Part shown: positions 8,703 to 16,869 of the stretch, piece by piece | How the letters are laid out: the number at the start of each line of letters is the position of its first letter | How positions within the stretch are numbered: the stretch's first letter is position 1 | Assembly (NCBI RefSeq): GCF_024436035.1 | Contig: NZ_JANFNG010000028.1 | Span: 1-64,000 of the forward strand | Direction: 5' to 3' | Origin: Streptomyces humicola | GTDB taxonomy: Bacteria > Actinomycetota > Actinomycetes > Streptomycetales > Streptomycetaceae | DNA: 64,000 bases | Position numbers and translations under genes: made by a program | The notes under the pieces: generated by a model | Database searches by the model: none | Seen by the model: only the letters and a program-made list of their open reading frames with translations | What the model was told of the DNA's origin: nothing

Positions 8703-8948
8703 ATGGACGTGGTCACCAGAATCCGACTCCACGGGGGCCCGGGCGACGGGCTCACGCTGGGCATTGTCGTCACCGGCGCCCAGCCGCCCGAGGGCATCCT
8801 CTACGACCCCGAGGCGATCACCGTGCAGGACGCCGACGCCCACCAGGCGTGGCCCGAAAGCGCCGCATACTACAAACGCACCGAACACGTCTCCGACGAG
8901 CCCTGGAACTACGAGTACCAGAGCGAGGCCACGCCACCACTCGAATAG
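8703..8948 (+). CDS. small hypothetical protein
   Basis: The protein has about 80 residues (MDVVTRIRLHGGPGDGLTLG at the start, WNYEYQSEATPPLE at the end). It is soluble and I do not recognise the family. GGAGG ends only 2 nt before ATG 8703 but 8 nt before the in-frame GTG 8709, so the true start may be GTG 8709. Composition and third-position GC support a real gene. Confidence 0.55.
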   Translation: MDVVTRIRLHGGPGDGLTLGIVVTGAQPPEGILYDPEAITVQDADAHQAWPESAAYYKRTEHVSDEPWNYEYQSEATPPLE

Positions 8949-8998
8949 CCGAACGCCCGTGCCCTCGGTGCCGTCGGTGCCGTGGCTCCGTGTGCCGG

Positions 8999-9790
8999 TC
9001 AGCCCGCCTGTCCGGCGCCTGGCGGAGGCGTCATGACGCAGAAGCTCGCGCCGCCCTTGTCGCGCGCGACGGCGAAGCGGCCGAAGGGCGCGTCCTGCGG
9101 CTGCACCAGGATCTGCCCGCCCAGCTCCCCGATCTTCGCCACGGCCGCGTCGGTGTCGGCGACGACGAAGTAGGTGTTCCAGAACGAGGGCGTGCCCTGC
9201 GGGATCATCTCCGGCTGCGCGCCGATCCCGCCCACCATGTCCCCTCCGGCCTTGCAGACGACGTAGTCGGGCAGGGTCATCCCCTGCGGCTCCTCGTACT
9301 CGTAGCCGAAGACCTGCTGGTAGAAGTCGCGAGTGCGGGCCGGGTCAGTGGAGAGGTTCTCGTTCCAGACGATGGTGCCCGGCTCGTTGACCAGGCCCGC
9401 GCCGCGGTGCGCGTTTCCCTGCCAGATCCCGAAGACGGCCCCGGCCGCGTCGGTGGCGATGGCCATCCGGCCCTGCTCCATGACGTCCATCGGCCCCATC
9501 ATCACGGTGCCGCCCGCTGCGCCGATCTTCCGCACGGTCTCGTCGGCGTCATCGGCCCACAGATACGTCGTCCACGCAGGCGGCGACGGCTGGTCGGCCA
9601 TCGCCGGCGCGAGCCCGGCGACCATCTCCCCCTTCAGCTTGGCGAGGGTGTAATGGCCGGTCTGCTCGCCGGTGTCTTCGTACTCCCAGCCGAACAGCGC
9701 CGCGTAGAACTGCTTGGCTTCGCCGAGGTCCGGTGCCGTCACGTCGATCCAACACGGCGTGCCGTTGCTGTAAGAGGTCTTCTTGGGCAT
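8999..9790 (-). CDS. tandem VOC-domain (glyoxalase/bleomycin-resistance fold) protein
   Basis: The 263-aa protein contains two vicinal-oxygen-chelate domains. The first (about residues 8-125) has TPCWIDVTAPDLGEAKQFYA and GAVFGIWQG; the second (about 140-255) has IVWNENLSTDPARTRDFYQQ and GASFCVMTPP. This two-domain pattern is common in actinobacteria and usually has no assigned substrate. The start ATG 9790 (MPKKTSYSNGTPCW) follows a GGTGG-containing leader and matches the family's N-terminus; a longer upstream extension lacks support. It is convergent with the small gene on its left. Confidence 0.85.
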   Translation of the reverse strand: MPKKTSYSNGTPCWIDVTAPDLGEAKQFYAALFGWEYEDTGEQTGHYTLAKLKGEMVAGLAPAMADQPSPPAWTTYLWADDADETVRKIGAAGGTVMMGPMDVMEQGRMAIATDAAGAVFGIWQGNAHRGAGLVNEPGTIVWNENLSTDPARTRDFYQQVFGYEYEEPQGMTLPDYVVCKAGGDMVGGIGAQPEMIPQGTPSFWNTYFVVADTDAAVAKIGELGGQILVQPQDAPFGRFAVARDKGGASFCVMTPPPGAGQAG

Positions 9791-9871
9791 GGCCACCAGC
9801 TTTCTCACGCCTGGTCCGGGCGGCAACCGCACATGGACCGCTCGGGTCACGCGCCGTCAGCCGCCGGGCCG

Positions 9872-10035
9872 TCAGCCGTCGAGCAGCCGTTCCAGAGTGG
9901 CCAGCCCGGTCAGGACGGCTGCCCGCTCGTCGTCGGTGCCCGGCGCAGTGCGGCCTCCAGCGGCTGCAACCGTGAGCCGGGAAGGTGCTGTTCGAGCCAG
10001 TCGAGCACGGGCGCGGGCCGAAGGCCGGCCGTCAC
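9872..10035 (-). pseudogene. short decayed frame coupled to the Tm-1-like gene
   Basis: A GTG at 10035 overlaps the TGA of the Tm-1-like frame (GTGA), which suggests former translational coupling. The frame runs MTAGLRPAPVLDWLEQHLPG and on to EAALRRAP, then meets a stop. One frame over, it continues plausibly as TDDERAAVLTGLATLERLLD before a stop at 9872. A single-base deletion near 9935 would explain this. I do not recognise the product, which would be only about 55 residues. Confidence 0.3.
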
Positions 10036-11238
10036 CCCGCAGCGGGCCCGGCGGCGTCCTGTGTGATCATCGAGTGCAGGCGCTCGGCCGTGACCCGGCC
10101 GAACGCCGGGTCATTGATGTGCGTGTCGAGTTCGACGACGTCCACCCCGCTGCCGCGCAGGCTGCCCCGGAGCGCCGCGAACAGCGCCTCGTCGGTCGCC
10201 GGCTCGCGGTACGGGCCGCCCGGTCCGCCCAGGGTCGACAGGCCGCGGCGGGGTATGTACACGGCGGTCGGCCCGGTCGCCTCCCGCAGCTTCGCCGCGA
10301 CCCGCCGCCCCAGCTCCTCGCATTCCTCCACCGTGGTGCGGATGACCGTGATCGAAGGGTTGTGCACCCGTACACGGCGGTCACGGAAGCGCTCGGGGAG
10401 CGAGTCGAGCGGCCCGAACTTGACCATGTCCAGCGCACCCAGGCTCACCACCTGCGGAACCCCCTTGCGCCCGGCGGCTCGCAGCCGGTCCGGCCCTGCG
10501 GTGAGGATGCCGCCCACCAGGTCGTCGGCGAGCTCACTCAGCGTCAGATCGAGCACGCCGGCGAAGAGGCCCTGGCCGGCCAGCATCTCCAACGACCTAC
10601 CGCCGGAACCGGAGACATGGAAGACGAGCACCTCGTAGCCGAGTTCGGTCAGCCGCTCGCGCGCCGCGTCGACCCCCGGCGTCGTCACGCCCGCCATCGT
10701 CGTCGCCACCAGGGGCTTGCCGCCCCCCACGAGATCCACCGACCGCTCGGCACGGGGCGCGGCCGCGTACCCCTTCGCCATCCCGGCGATCGCGTCGGCG
10801 GCATTGGCGAGTATGGGCGCCGACACCCTGTTGACGCCCGCGATGTCGACAATGCTGTACATCATCGCGAGGTCGGCGGAGCCCACGTACGGTGAGACGT
10901 CACCGGCAGCCATCGACGAGACCATCAGCTTGGGCACGCCCAGCGGCAGCGCCCGCATCGCCCGCGTCGCGATCGAGGTGCCGCCGCTGCCGCCGATGGC
11001 CAGCACGCCGTGCAGCCGCCCCTGCGCGTGCAGCCGGACGATCGTCTCGGCCGCGCCGCGTGCCATCGCCGTGACCGCCGCACCCCGGTCGCCGTCCGCC
11101 CGCAACCACCCCGGCGTCGACGAGCAGGACCCCCACCCCCAGATGCCGCAGGCGCTCCTGCAGCCAGCCGTACTCCTCCCCTTTGGTGTCAAGCGTTCCC
11201 ACCAGCACGACTGTCGGTATCGGTATCGGTATCGGCAT
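10032..11238 (-). pseudogene. frameshifted Tm-1-like/UPF0261 ATP-binding protein gene
   Basis: The two frames cover most of a Tm-1-like protein, about 400 residues. The N-terminal frame gives VVLVGTLDTKGEEYGWLQER and VGVLLVDAGVV. The C-terminal frame gives DGDRGAAVTAMARGAAETIV, LAIGGSGGTSIATRAM and GDVSPYVGSADLAMMYSIVD. They meet near 11100 with a change of frame, and the linker the family usually has between them appears shortened. The plant relative Tm-1 inhibits viral replication; bacterial members are often paired with a TIM-barrel PEP hydrolase-like protein, which is absent here. The start ATG 11238 sits on a hexanucleotide repeat, giving an unusual PIPIPIP N-terminus. It is probably inactive unless the shift is a sequence error. 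Confidence 0.7.
11214..11237. repeat. four tandem TCGGTA hexamers
   Basis: Three perfect TCGGTA units and one variant (TCGGCA) occupy the first codons of the Tm-1-like gene. On the coding strand they encode alternating Pro-Ile. Such repeats expand and contract by slippage, but the unit is 6 bp, so copy-number changes keep the frame. Confidence 0.8.
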
Positions 11239-11348
11239 GGCTCGTAGTGTTGGGCAGGCGCCGAGGGCCGACAAGGCCGCGTGCGACGAAACCGGGCATT
11301 CGGCAGATCGAGTGATATGCACCCGCTCGTGGCGGGTAGGAATCCGTT

Positions 11349-11633
11349 ATGTCCGAGCAGCTTCACATCGAACCACTGGGCGATCACGAATATCTGCTGC
11401 GCGCCCGCGAGACGCGCGGAACGGTCGTGTCGCGCTTCCAGGCCAACCCGTCGGTCCTCGAGGAGCTGCACGTCCCCGAGGCCGAGGAGCAGCGGGTGGT
11501 GAACGAGACCGCCGCCTTCCTCGCCGAGCGGCAGCCGCTCATCGACCTCCCGCAGATGGTCGACCTCGAAGACGTCGCGGCCGCCTACAGCGACTACGTG
11601 GACGTACTGAGCCGCCGCCTCACCGACCGCTGA
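11349..11633 (+). CDS. small conserved-looking soluble protein of unknown function
   Basis: The 94-aa protein (MSEQLHIEPLGDHEYLLRAR) is acidic and predicted mostly helical after an N-terminal beta segment. It lacks signal or membrane features. AGGA lies 7 nt before ATG 11349. Actinobacterial genomes often carry proteins of this look, but I cannot name a family. It stands alone between the divergent Tm-1-like gene and the MerR gene. Confidence 0.65.
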   Translation: MSEQLHIEPLGDHEYLLRARETRGTVVSRFQANPSVLEELHVPEAEEQRVVNETAAFLAERQPLIDLPQMVDLEDVAAAYSDYVDVLSRRLTDR

Positions 11634-11657
11634 GTCCTTCCGCCGATAGCCGCTGGC

Positions 11658-11675
11658 CTTGACGCCCAGGTCAAG
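11658..11675 (+). promoter_or_regulatory. MerR-family operator/promoter dyad
   Basis: CTTGAC-GCCCAG-GTCAAG is a perfect 6-bp dyad 48 nt before the merR start. MerR regulators bind dyads lying in an overlong spacer between -35 and -10. The left arm contains TTGACG as a possible -35 box, and TCATGG lies 19 bp further on, the classic MerR spacing, although it is a weak -10. Autoregulation by the downstream MerR protein is the natural inference. Confidence 0.6.
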
Positions 11676-11723
11676 GTCTACCGTCATGGGTGTCGAAGCG
11701 GAGCGGCACGGAAGGGGTGGGAC

Positions 11724-12137
11724 ATGCGGATCGGCGAGCTTGCCGAACGGGCGGGTACGACCACCCGCGCGCTGCGGTACTACGAGGCCCGCGGCCTGCT
11801 GACCTCCCGCCGCACTGGAAACGGCTACCGCTCCTACGACGAGGACGATCTGCGTCTGCTGCGGCAGATCAAGACGCTGCAGGACTTCGGCTTCGAGCTG
11901 GAGGAGACCAGGCCCTTCGTGGAGTGCCTGCGCACCGGCCACCCCGAGGGCGACTCGTGCCCCGCCTCGCTCGACGTCTACCGGCGCAAGCTGGCCGAAC
12001 TCGACGACTGCATCGCGCAGCTTCAACAGGTGCGGGAGCGCATCGGCGCCCGGCTGGCCCAGGCGGAGCTCGAAGCCGAGGCCGGCGTGCCGGGCGGCCC
12101 CGAGCCGCGGTGCGAGCTTGTGCCGCACGAACCCTGA
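11724..12137 (+). CDS. MerR-family transcriptional regulator
   Basis: The 137-aa protein opens with the MerR winged helix (MRIGELAERAGTTTRALRYY, then EARGLLTSRRTGNGYRSYDE) and continues with a dimerisation coiled coil (about residues 75-115). Cys appears at ECLRTGHPEGDSCPASLDVY, similar to spacing in redox- or metal-responsive members, but the effector is unknown. The C-terminus is short. A thioredoxin gene follows 34 bp downstream on the same strand, so a thiol-stress response is a fair inference. The strong dyad at 11658-11675 is its likely operator. Confidence 0.85.
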   Translation: MRIGELAERAGTTTRALRYYEARGLLTSRRTGNGYRSYDEDDLRLLRQIKTLQDFGFELEETRPFVECLRTGHPEGDSCPASLDVYRRKLAELDDCIAQLQQVRERIGARLAQAELEAEAGVPGGPEPRCELVPHEP

Positions 12138-12171
12138 GACTTGCGCAGAGGACAAGCAGAGGAGCATCATC

Positions 12172-12522
12172 ATGCGCCAGATGTTGGCAGGAACACGCCA
12201 AAACCAGCTTCCCCGGGTCACGGACGCGACCTTCACCACAGAAGTCCTGGAGGCGGAGCTTCCGGTGCTCGTGGACTTCACCGCCGCGTGGTGCGGCCCG
12301 TGCCGGATGATCACGCCCGTGCTCGCGGAGATCGCGCAGGAGGAGGCCGGCCGCCTGAAGGTGGTCCGACTCGATGTGGACACCAATCCCGGCACTCAGG
12401 CCGCATACGGAGTCCTGTCGATGCCGACGCTGATGGTCTTCCGTGGCGGCGAGCCGGTGATGTCCGTCGTCGGTGCCCGCCCCAAGCGCCGGCTGCTCAA
12501 GGAGCTCGCCGATGTGATCTGA
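12172..12522 (+). CDS. trxA: thioredoxin
   Basis: The 116-aa protein is a thioredoxin with the active site FTAAWCGPCRMITP and the cis-proline segment VLSMPTLMVFRGGEPV. It reduces protein disulfides, taking electrons from thioredoxin reductase; no reductase gene is adjacent. The N-terminus is about ten residues longer than the shortest thioredoxins. The start ATG 12172 is preceded by AGAGGAGC at good spacing, which rules out the longer frame upstream. It lies in a likely MerR-controlled operon. Confidence 0.88.
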   Translation: MRQMLAGTRQNQLPRVTDATFTTEVLEAELPVLVDFTAAWCGPCRMITPVLAEIAQEEAGRLKVVRLDVDTNPGTQAAYGVLSMPTLMVFRGGEPVMSVVGARPKRRLLKELADVI

Positions 12523-12523
12523 C

Positions 12524-12724
12524 GTCTGCGAGGCCGTCCTCCCTGCGCACCGCAAGCACGGCCGCATCGTCGCGCGCCCGGGGTCCGGCGTACTCTCGTA
12601 CGTCGGCGAGCAGGCGGTTCACCAGCACCTCCGGGTCGTGGTCGCCGCACGTGCGCGCGATACCGGCGAGCCGCTCCGACGGCGGGGGTGCGCCTGTCGT
12701 GCGCAGCCGGGAGGCGGTGTGCAC
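12524..12724 (-). pseudogene. C-terminal scrap of a SpoIIE/PP2C-type phosphatase
   Basis: The frame SERLAGIARTCGDHDPEVLV followed by NRLLADVREYAGPRARDDAA and VLAVRRE resembles the last helix-strand unit of SpoIIE-type PP2C phosphatases, where DDAA(V/L)LAVR is the metal-binding end of the domain. Nothing upstream on this strand continues the domain, and the scrap lies back-to-back with a second phosphatase remnant on the other strand. It is a truncated relic. Confidence 0.5.
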
Positions 12725-13257
12725 GATGGGTGGAGGAGTGCGCCTCCCGCTACCTTGCGGCGCGCGGCCCGGCCGGGATCGGCGGCGACTGGTTCGACGT
12801 CATACCCTGTCCAGCGCCCGTCTGGCCCTGGTGGTCGGCGACGTGACCGAACGCGGCATCGACGCCATCGCCCGTGTGGGACGGCTGCGTACGGTGATTC
12901 GCACCTTGGCCGGCATGGACCTGCCCCCGGACGAGGTGCTGGCGCACATCGACCTCCATCGTCGGCCGGGCGGCCGAAGTGCAGCAGGCGGCCGGTGAGC
13001 CGGTCACCGAGGTGGGCACCAGCTGCCTGTATGCGGGGTACGACCCGGTCTCCGCCCCGATCCGCGTCGCCTGCGCGGGCCATCCCGCCGGTTCCCGCCC
13101 GGGTCACCCGGCCCGGCTCCTCGATGTTCCGATCGGTCCACCGCTCGGCCTGGGCGGCCTGTCCTTCGAGGCGACCGAGACGGACCTGCCCGACGGCAGC
13201 ACCCGCTACACCCCCACCCGCAAGACGATCTGGGCGGAACAGGCAACGGCGCCACAC
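12722..13257 (+). pseudogene. multiply frameshifted SpoIIE/PP2C-type phosphatase
   Basis: Three frames must be joined to read a SpoIIE phosphatase core: ASRYLAARGPAGIGGDWFDV in the first, ARLALVVGDVTERGIDAIAR to DLPPDEVLAHIDL in the second, and TSCLYAGYDPVSAPIRVACA with LDVPIGPPLGLGG in the third. GGDWFD and VGDVTERG are the metal-binding motifs of this family, which dephosphorylates anti-anti-sigma factors in Streptomyces. The shifts fall near 12815 and 12965. The N-terminal sensor and C-terminal parts are missing. Confidence 0.65.
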
Positions 13258-13334
13258 TGACCAGGGCGAGCGCGGTGACGCAGGCAGCCCGAGCGCGGCG
13301 TGTAGGTCGGCCTCGGGAAGCGGCCGACGCGCCC

Positions 13335-13680
13335 GGGCCGTGCCAAGAAGGCACTGGAACTGACGCTACGTCATGCTGCCGCGCTCGGGAGCCGCGCATC
13401 GACATCGAGCACATTCTGCTCGGCCTGCTCGCGGAGGGCGAAGGCGTCGCGATCCAGGTCCTGTCGGAGCTCGATGTGGACACGGAGTCGCTGCGCCAGG
13501 CGATCCTCGACCGCGCGAGCGCAAGCCTCGTAACCCCCGTCGTGAACGTGCGTCGCGCCACCCGGTGGACGGGCGAGGCACTTGACCTCATCACCGGCGC
13601 CGCCTCGGCGGGCGACATCCTCGCCGAGCTCGTCGTGGGAGCCGAACGCCCCTCCCCTCGGCGGGTCGGGGCCGCTGATC
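13335..13680 (+). pseudogene. remnant of a Clp N-terminal (ClpN repeat) domain protein
   Basis: One frame gives RAKKALELTLRHAAALGSR and another, from about 13395, gives IDIEHILLGLLAEGEGVAIQ and VLSELDVDTESLRQAILDRA. Joined, they read as a Clp R-type N-domain repeat, whose hallmark is (I/T)EH(I/L)LLGLL. Streptomyces encode small stand-alone ClpN proteins as well as ClpC. The tail (DLITGAASAGDILAELVVGA) then drifts into unrelated sequence. The frameshift near 13393 and lack of a start mark it as decayed. 13680-14031 holds no gene I can support. Confidence 0.55.
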
Positions 13681-14031
13681 GCCGGACTCCGCGAGTTCAC
13701 CCGAATGGCGCACACCCATGGCATCCACACCATCGGCGCCGCGCTCGCGCCCTTCGCTCCGCCCGCCGGGTGGTCGTCCCGCTTGAGCCACCGCACGGGA
13801 GAATCCCCTGAGCGGGATGCTGCGGGTTTGCCCTGAGGAGTGAACTCGTGCACCGTTGCCAGGCGCCCCTCCGCACGCCGCGGGGGCGGGGCCGGCCTCG
13901 CCATGGGGCCACCCAAGTCCATATCGCCTACCGAGATCACCGCTTATGAGTGCAGATACCGACATACCGCCCATTGCACGCACGGCGATGGCCTTGACGG
14001 CGTTGTGTGGCTCCGCTCGGCGGATGTCTTC

Positions 14032-15207
14032 ATGAGCGCGCCCGCGGCAGCCGGGGCGCCAGGCCACGCCACGGGGCCGGTGCGTGCCGAGCGGACGGAG
14101 CCGGGTGGTCACGGTGGATCGCGGCCGCCGCTGCCGTCGCTGACCGGGTTGCGATGGCTGGCGGCGCTGCTCGTCTTCGGCCTGCACATCGACCTTGCCG
14201 GTTATTTCGGCGGCAGGGGCGGCAAGGTGGCGTCGTGGGCTTTCGCTTCGGGCGACACCGGAGTGTCGTTCTTCTTCATCCTGTCCGGCTTCATCCTGAT
14301 GTGGTCGGCCAGACCACAGGACCGGGCCACCCGCTTCTGGAGGCGGCGGATCGCCCGCATCTACCCGGTCCACCTGGTCACTGCCGGTCTCGCGCTGCTG
14401 ATGGCGTACACCGTCATGCCGTACATGAAACCGACCGGGCAGGAGACGGTCGCCAACCTGCTGCTGGTCCACTCCTGGACGTACTCCTGGCGCGAGACGC
14501 TCAACCCGGTCAGCTGGTCACTGGCGTGCGAGGCCTTCTTCTACGCGCTCTTCCCGCTCATTGCCTTTCTGCTGCGCCACAGCTCCGCACGAGCCGCCGC
14601 GGCGATCGCCGGCCTCAGCGCGCTGGCCGCCGTGTTCATGCCCTTCGTCAACACGCAGTTCGGCCTCGGCTGGAACGACTACTACTATCCGCCGGCCCGA
14701 CTGCCCGAATTCGTCCTGGGCGTTGCTCTCGCCCGCCTGATGCTCCTCGACCGCTGGCGCGGTCCGGGCCTGAAGACGTCGCTGGCGATCACAGTCGTCG
14801 GATACTTCCTCGCACCCGAGCTCGGCGGCGACCACCATGCCGTCGGCCCGCTGCTCGGCTTCGCCCTGCTGATCCCGGCTGCCGCCCGCGCCGACCTCAC
14901 CGGCGCCGCGTCGCTGTGGCGACGCCCCGTGCTCGTGCGGCTCGGCGAGCTGTCCTTCGCCTTCTACATGATCCACCTGCTGGCGATCCGCTTCGGCGAG
15001 CGCCTGTTCCACGCGTACTCCCCGCGCCTGCCGGTCCTGTCCGCGCTCGGCGCCACCGCTGCCGCGCTGGCCGCATCCCTCGCCTTGTCCTGGCTGCTGT
15101 ACGCGGGAGTGGAACGCCCGGGACGGAGGCTGCTACTGCTCCGCGGGCGACGCAGCCCCGCTGACTCCCCGGCAACCGCTGCCCGGGCGGACCGGTCCCG
15201 AGGCTGA
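14032..15207 (+). CDS. acyltransferase 3 family integral membrane protein (OafA/YrhL type)
   Basis: The 391-aa protein belongs to the acyltransferase 3 family, which moves acyl groups onto carbohydrates or antibiotics at the membrane. It has about ten membrane helices and the usual opening LPSLTGLRWLAALLVFGLHI with the catalytic-type histidine. It also has SGFILMWSARP with WRRRIARIYPVHLV, and a late LSFAFYMIHLLAIRFGERLF. The first 40 residues are a hydrophilic leader. The start ATG 14032 has only a weak GGCGGA upstream. It stands alone, so the acceptor is unknown. Confidence 0.85.
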   Translation: MSAPAAAGAPGHATGPVRAERTEPGGHGGSRPPLPSLTGLRWLAALLVFGLHIDLAGYFGGRGGKVASWAFASGDTGVSFFFILSGFILMWSARPQDRATRFWRRRIARIYPVHLVTAGLALLMAYTVMPYMKPTGQETVANLLLVHSWTYSWRETLNPVSWSLACEAFFYALFPLIAFLLRHSSARAAAAIAGLSALAAVFMPFVNTQFGLGWNDYYYPPARLPEFVLGVALARLMLLDRWRGPGLKTSLAITVVGYFLAPELGGDHHAVGPLLGFALLIPAAARADLTGAASLWRRPVLVRLGELSFAFYMIHLLAIRFGERLFHAYSPRLPVLSALGATAAALAASLALSWLLYAGVERPGRRLLLLRGRRSPADSPATAARADRSRG

Positions 15208-15419
15208 CCCGGCAGCGGGTCTGGTCCCGCATCTTGGGATTGGCCAAGAAGTCTTCTAAAGTCGGGAACCCATCGGCACCTCACCCCGTCTTCGACGTAT
15301 TGAGCATCCTATGATCCAGTTCAGGGCCACCCTCATGCCTCCGGCAGAAGGAGTCCTCCAGTGAAACGCCCTGCCAGACCGCCCTCTCGCGCACGGATAC
15401 GGCCGGGGGACGTCCGCTG

Positions 15420-15770
15420 ATGGCTCGGTATCTACTGGTCGTGGCGAGCATGGCGGTCTGGGCGTGCGCGCTCGTCGACTGCCTTGCCACGCCTCGGCAC
15501 CAGGTACGGCAGCTACCCAAGGCCGTGTGGCTCGTGTTCATCGCGGCCTTCGGAATGGTGCTGGCCGGTCCGCTCGCCTGGTTCGCCGCCGGCCGCCCGC
15601 GCGCTGATGCGGCAGGCGGGGGCGCGGGCCTGCACGTTCGGGAAGATCCCATCGACGAACCGGCCCACTGGATTCCGCCGGACGACAACCTCGCATTCCT
15701 GCACTCGCTGGAGGAGCGGCTGCGCCGTCGGCAGAGCGGCGGCACCGACGACGCCCCCTCCGCCGTGTAG
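15420..15770 (+). CDS. PLDc_N-domain membrane protein
   Basis: The 116-aa protein has two membrane helices at the N-terminus (LLVVASMAVWACALVDCL and VWLVFIAAFGMVLAGPLAWF) separated by a short basic loop. This is the PLDc_N pattern found at the start of cardiolipin synthases and as stand-alone actinobacterial proteins. The C-terminal 50 residues are hydrophilic, with DDNLAFLHSLEERLRRR near the end. There is no phospholipase D catalytic domain. Function is unknown. A strong hairpin follows. Confidence 0.75.
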   Translation: MARYLLVVASMAVWACALVDCLATPRHQVRQLPKAVWLVFIAAFGMVLAGPLAWFAAGRPRADAAGGGAGLHVREDPIDEPAHWIPPDDNLAFLHSLEERLRRRQSGGTDDAPSAV

Positions 15771-15791
15771 CGCCGGGCAACGCGACAGGCG

Positions 15792-15822
15792 CGCCCCGCC
15801 CGGAGCCGACCCGGGCGGGGCG
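15792..15822. terminator. bidirectional hairpin between convergent genes
   Basis: CGCCCCGCCCGG pairs perfectly with CCGGGCGGGGCG across a 7-nt loop (12-bp stem). It lies between the convergent PLDc_N and SH3 genes. It has no U-tract, as is usual for Streptomyces terminators. Confidence 0.75.
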
Positions 15823-15860
15823 AACGTTTCTGCGCTGGCTTGCGTCAGCCCTGGCCTGTG

Positions 15861-16220
15861 TCAGCCCTGGCTGTCGCACCACGGGACGTAGCCGTTGGTA
15901 TTGACATAGTGGGCGGAGACCCAACCCTGGTTGTTGGTCAGCTGATACCAGCGGTTGTTTCCTCCGATGTTGGTGCCCTCCGACTTGCACGCGATCCAGA
16001 TGCTTGTGCCGTTGCCGAGCGAGCTGCTGATCCAGTGGTCGGTCCCGGGGCCATAGCGGACGTTCAGCGGAGCGGGGGTCACCACGCTCCCCTGCACCGC
16101 CGCATAGGGCTGGGCGGAGTCAGCCTGCGCGCCGACGGCCCCCGCTACCACACCGGCGGCGACACCGCCGGTGAGCAGGACCGCGGCGGCCGCCCTACCG
16201 ATGGAGTGACGATTCATCAT
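15861..16220 (-). CDS. secreted SH3-domain protein
   Basis: The 119-aa protein has a signal peptide (MMNRHSIGRAAAAVLLTGGV and a likely cleavage after GAVGAQA) and one bacterial SH3 domain (APLNVRYGPGTDHWISSSLG to NNRWYQLTNNQGWVSAHYVN). Bacterial SH3 domains usually bind cell-wall peptides. No enzymatic domain is fused. AGAAGG precedes ATG 16220; ATG 16217 is an alternative. An inverted repeat sits just upstream. Confidence 0.8.
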   Translation of the reverse strand: MMNRHSIGRAAAAVLLTGGVAAGVVAGAVGAQADSAQPYAAVQGSVVTPAPLNVRYGPGTDHWISSSLGNGTSIWIACKSEGTNIGGNNRWYQLTNNQGWVSAHYVNTNGYVPWCDSQG

Positions 16221-16235
16221 GACGCCTTCTTCCCG

Positions 16236-16279
16236 CAATACAGATACATGCGATGGGATTTGATGGTTTGTCTGTATTG
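16236..16279 (-). promoter_or_regulatory. inverted repeat upstream of the SH3 gene
   Basis: CAATACAGA (16236-16244) and TCTGTATTG (16271-16279) form perfect 9-bp arms 26 nt apart, starting 16 nt before the SH3 start codon. The AT content is high for this genome. It could be an operator or an mRNA leader hairpin; no regulator can be assigned. Confidence 0.45.
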
Positions 16280-16379
16280 CTGTGAAGAGTCTGCCCATGT
16301 CGATATCCGCGCCACGCCACACGATCAGGCGAACAATAGGCCAGCCTGCTTGACAAGCACATAGCAGTACCATAGGCAG

Positions 16380-16860
16380 AGCGACCCGCCCGACCGCGGG
16401 GGCCTGTCAGAGGATGACGGTCACGTGGAGCCGCCGCCAGTAGGATCCGGGCGACGGCCGAAGTCACAGGTCCGTGTGCGCAGCCGGCGTCCGCTTGGCG
16501 GTCAGCCGCCCGGCGGACGACCCGGCCGGACTACCCCCGGCTGCGCGGCGAGGTCGACGACATCCTCCGGGTGACCACGACCGACCTCCAGCCACGCCCA
16601 CCCCGTTGCCGGTATCGCCGAGACCCGCGCCCGCGTCCTGCTCGCCCATGTCGCCGTCGAACTCACCCGCCACCCCGCACTGCGCCACCGCGGCATCGAC
16701 GCCATGACCGAGCACGACCGCACGTCGGACATGATCGCCTGCCGGGCCGAGCCGGGCCGGGGAGCGGGACGCTGCGGGTGGCCAGGGCCTGATCTGCTGT
16801 TCACCCTGGCCGATCTGGCCCCGCCCGCGGACCTCGCAGGAGCATCACCAGCGTCAGGCG
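16380..16860. other. no supported gene
   Basis: This stretch between the SH3 and TSUP genes has short open frames on both strands but none with a ribosome binding site and family resemblance. One plus-strand frame (TRARVLLAHVAVELTRHPAL) looks protein-like and could be a scrap of a decayed gene. Confidence 0.4.
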
Positions 16861-16869
16861 AATGATCGC

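Noticed and set aside
12141-12998. Single 285-codon protein spanning thioredoxin and phosphatase remnant
   Set aside because: It is out of frame with thioredoxin and joins unrelated pieces; the thioredoxin frame has its own ribosome binding site and active site.
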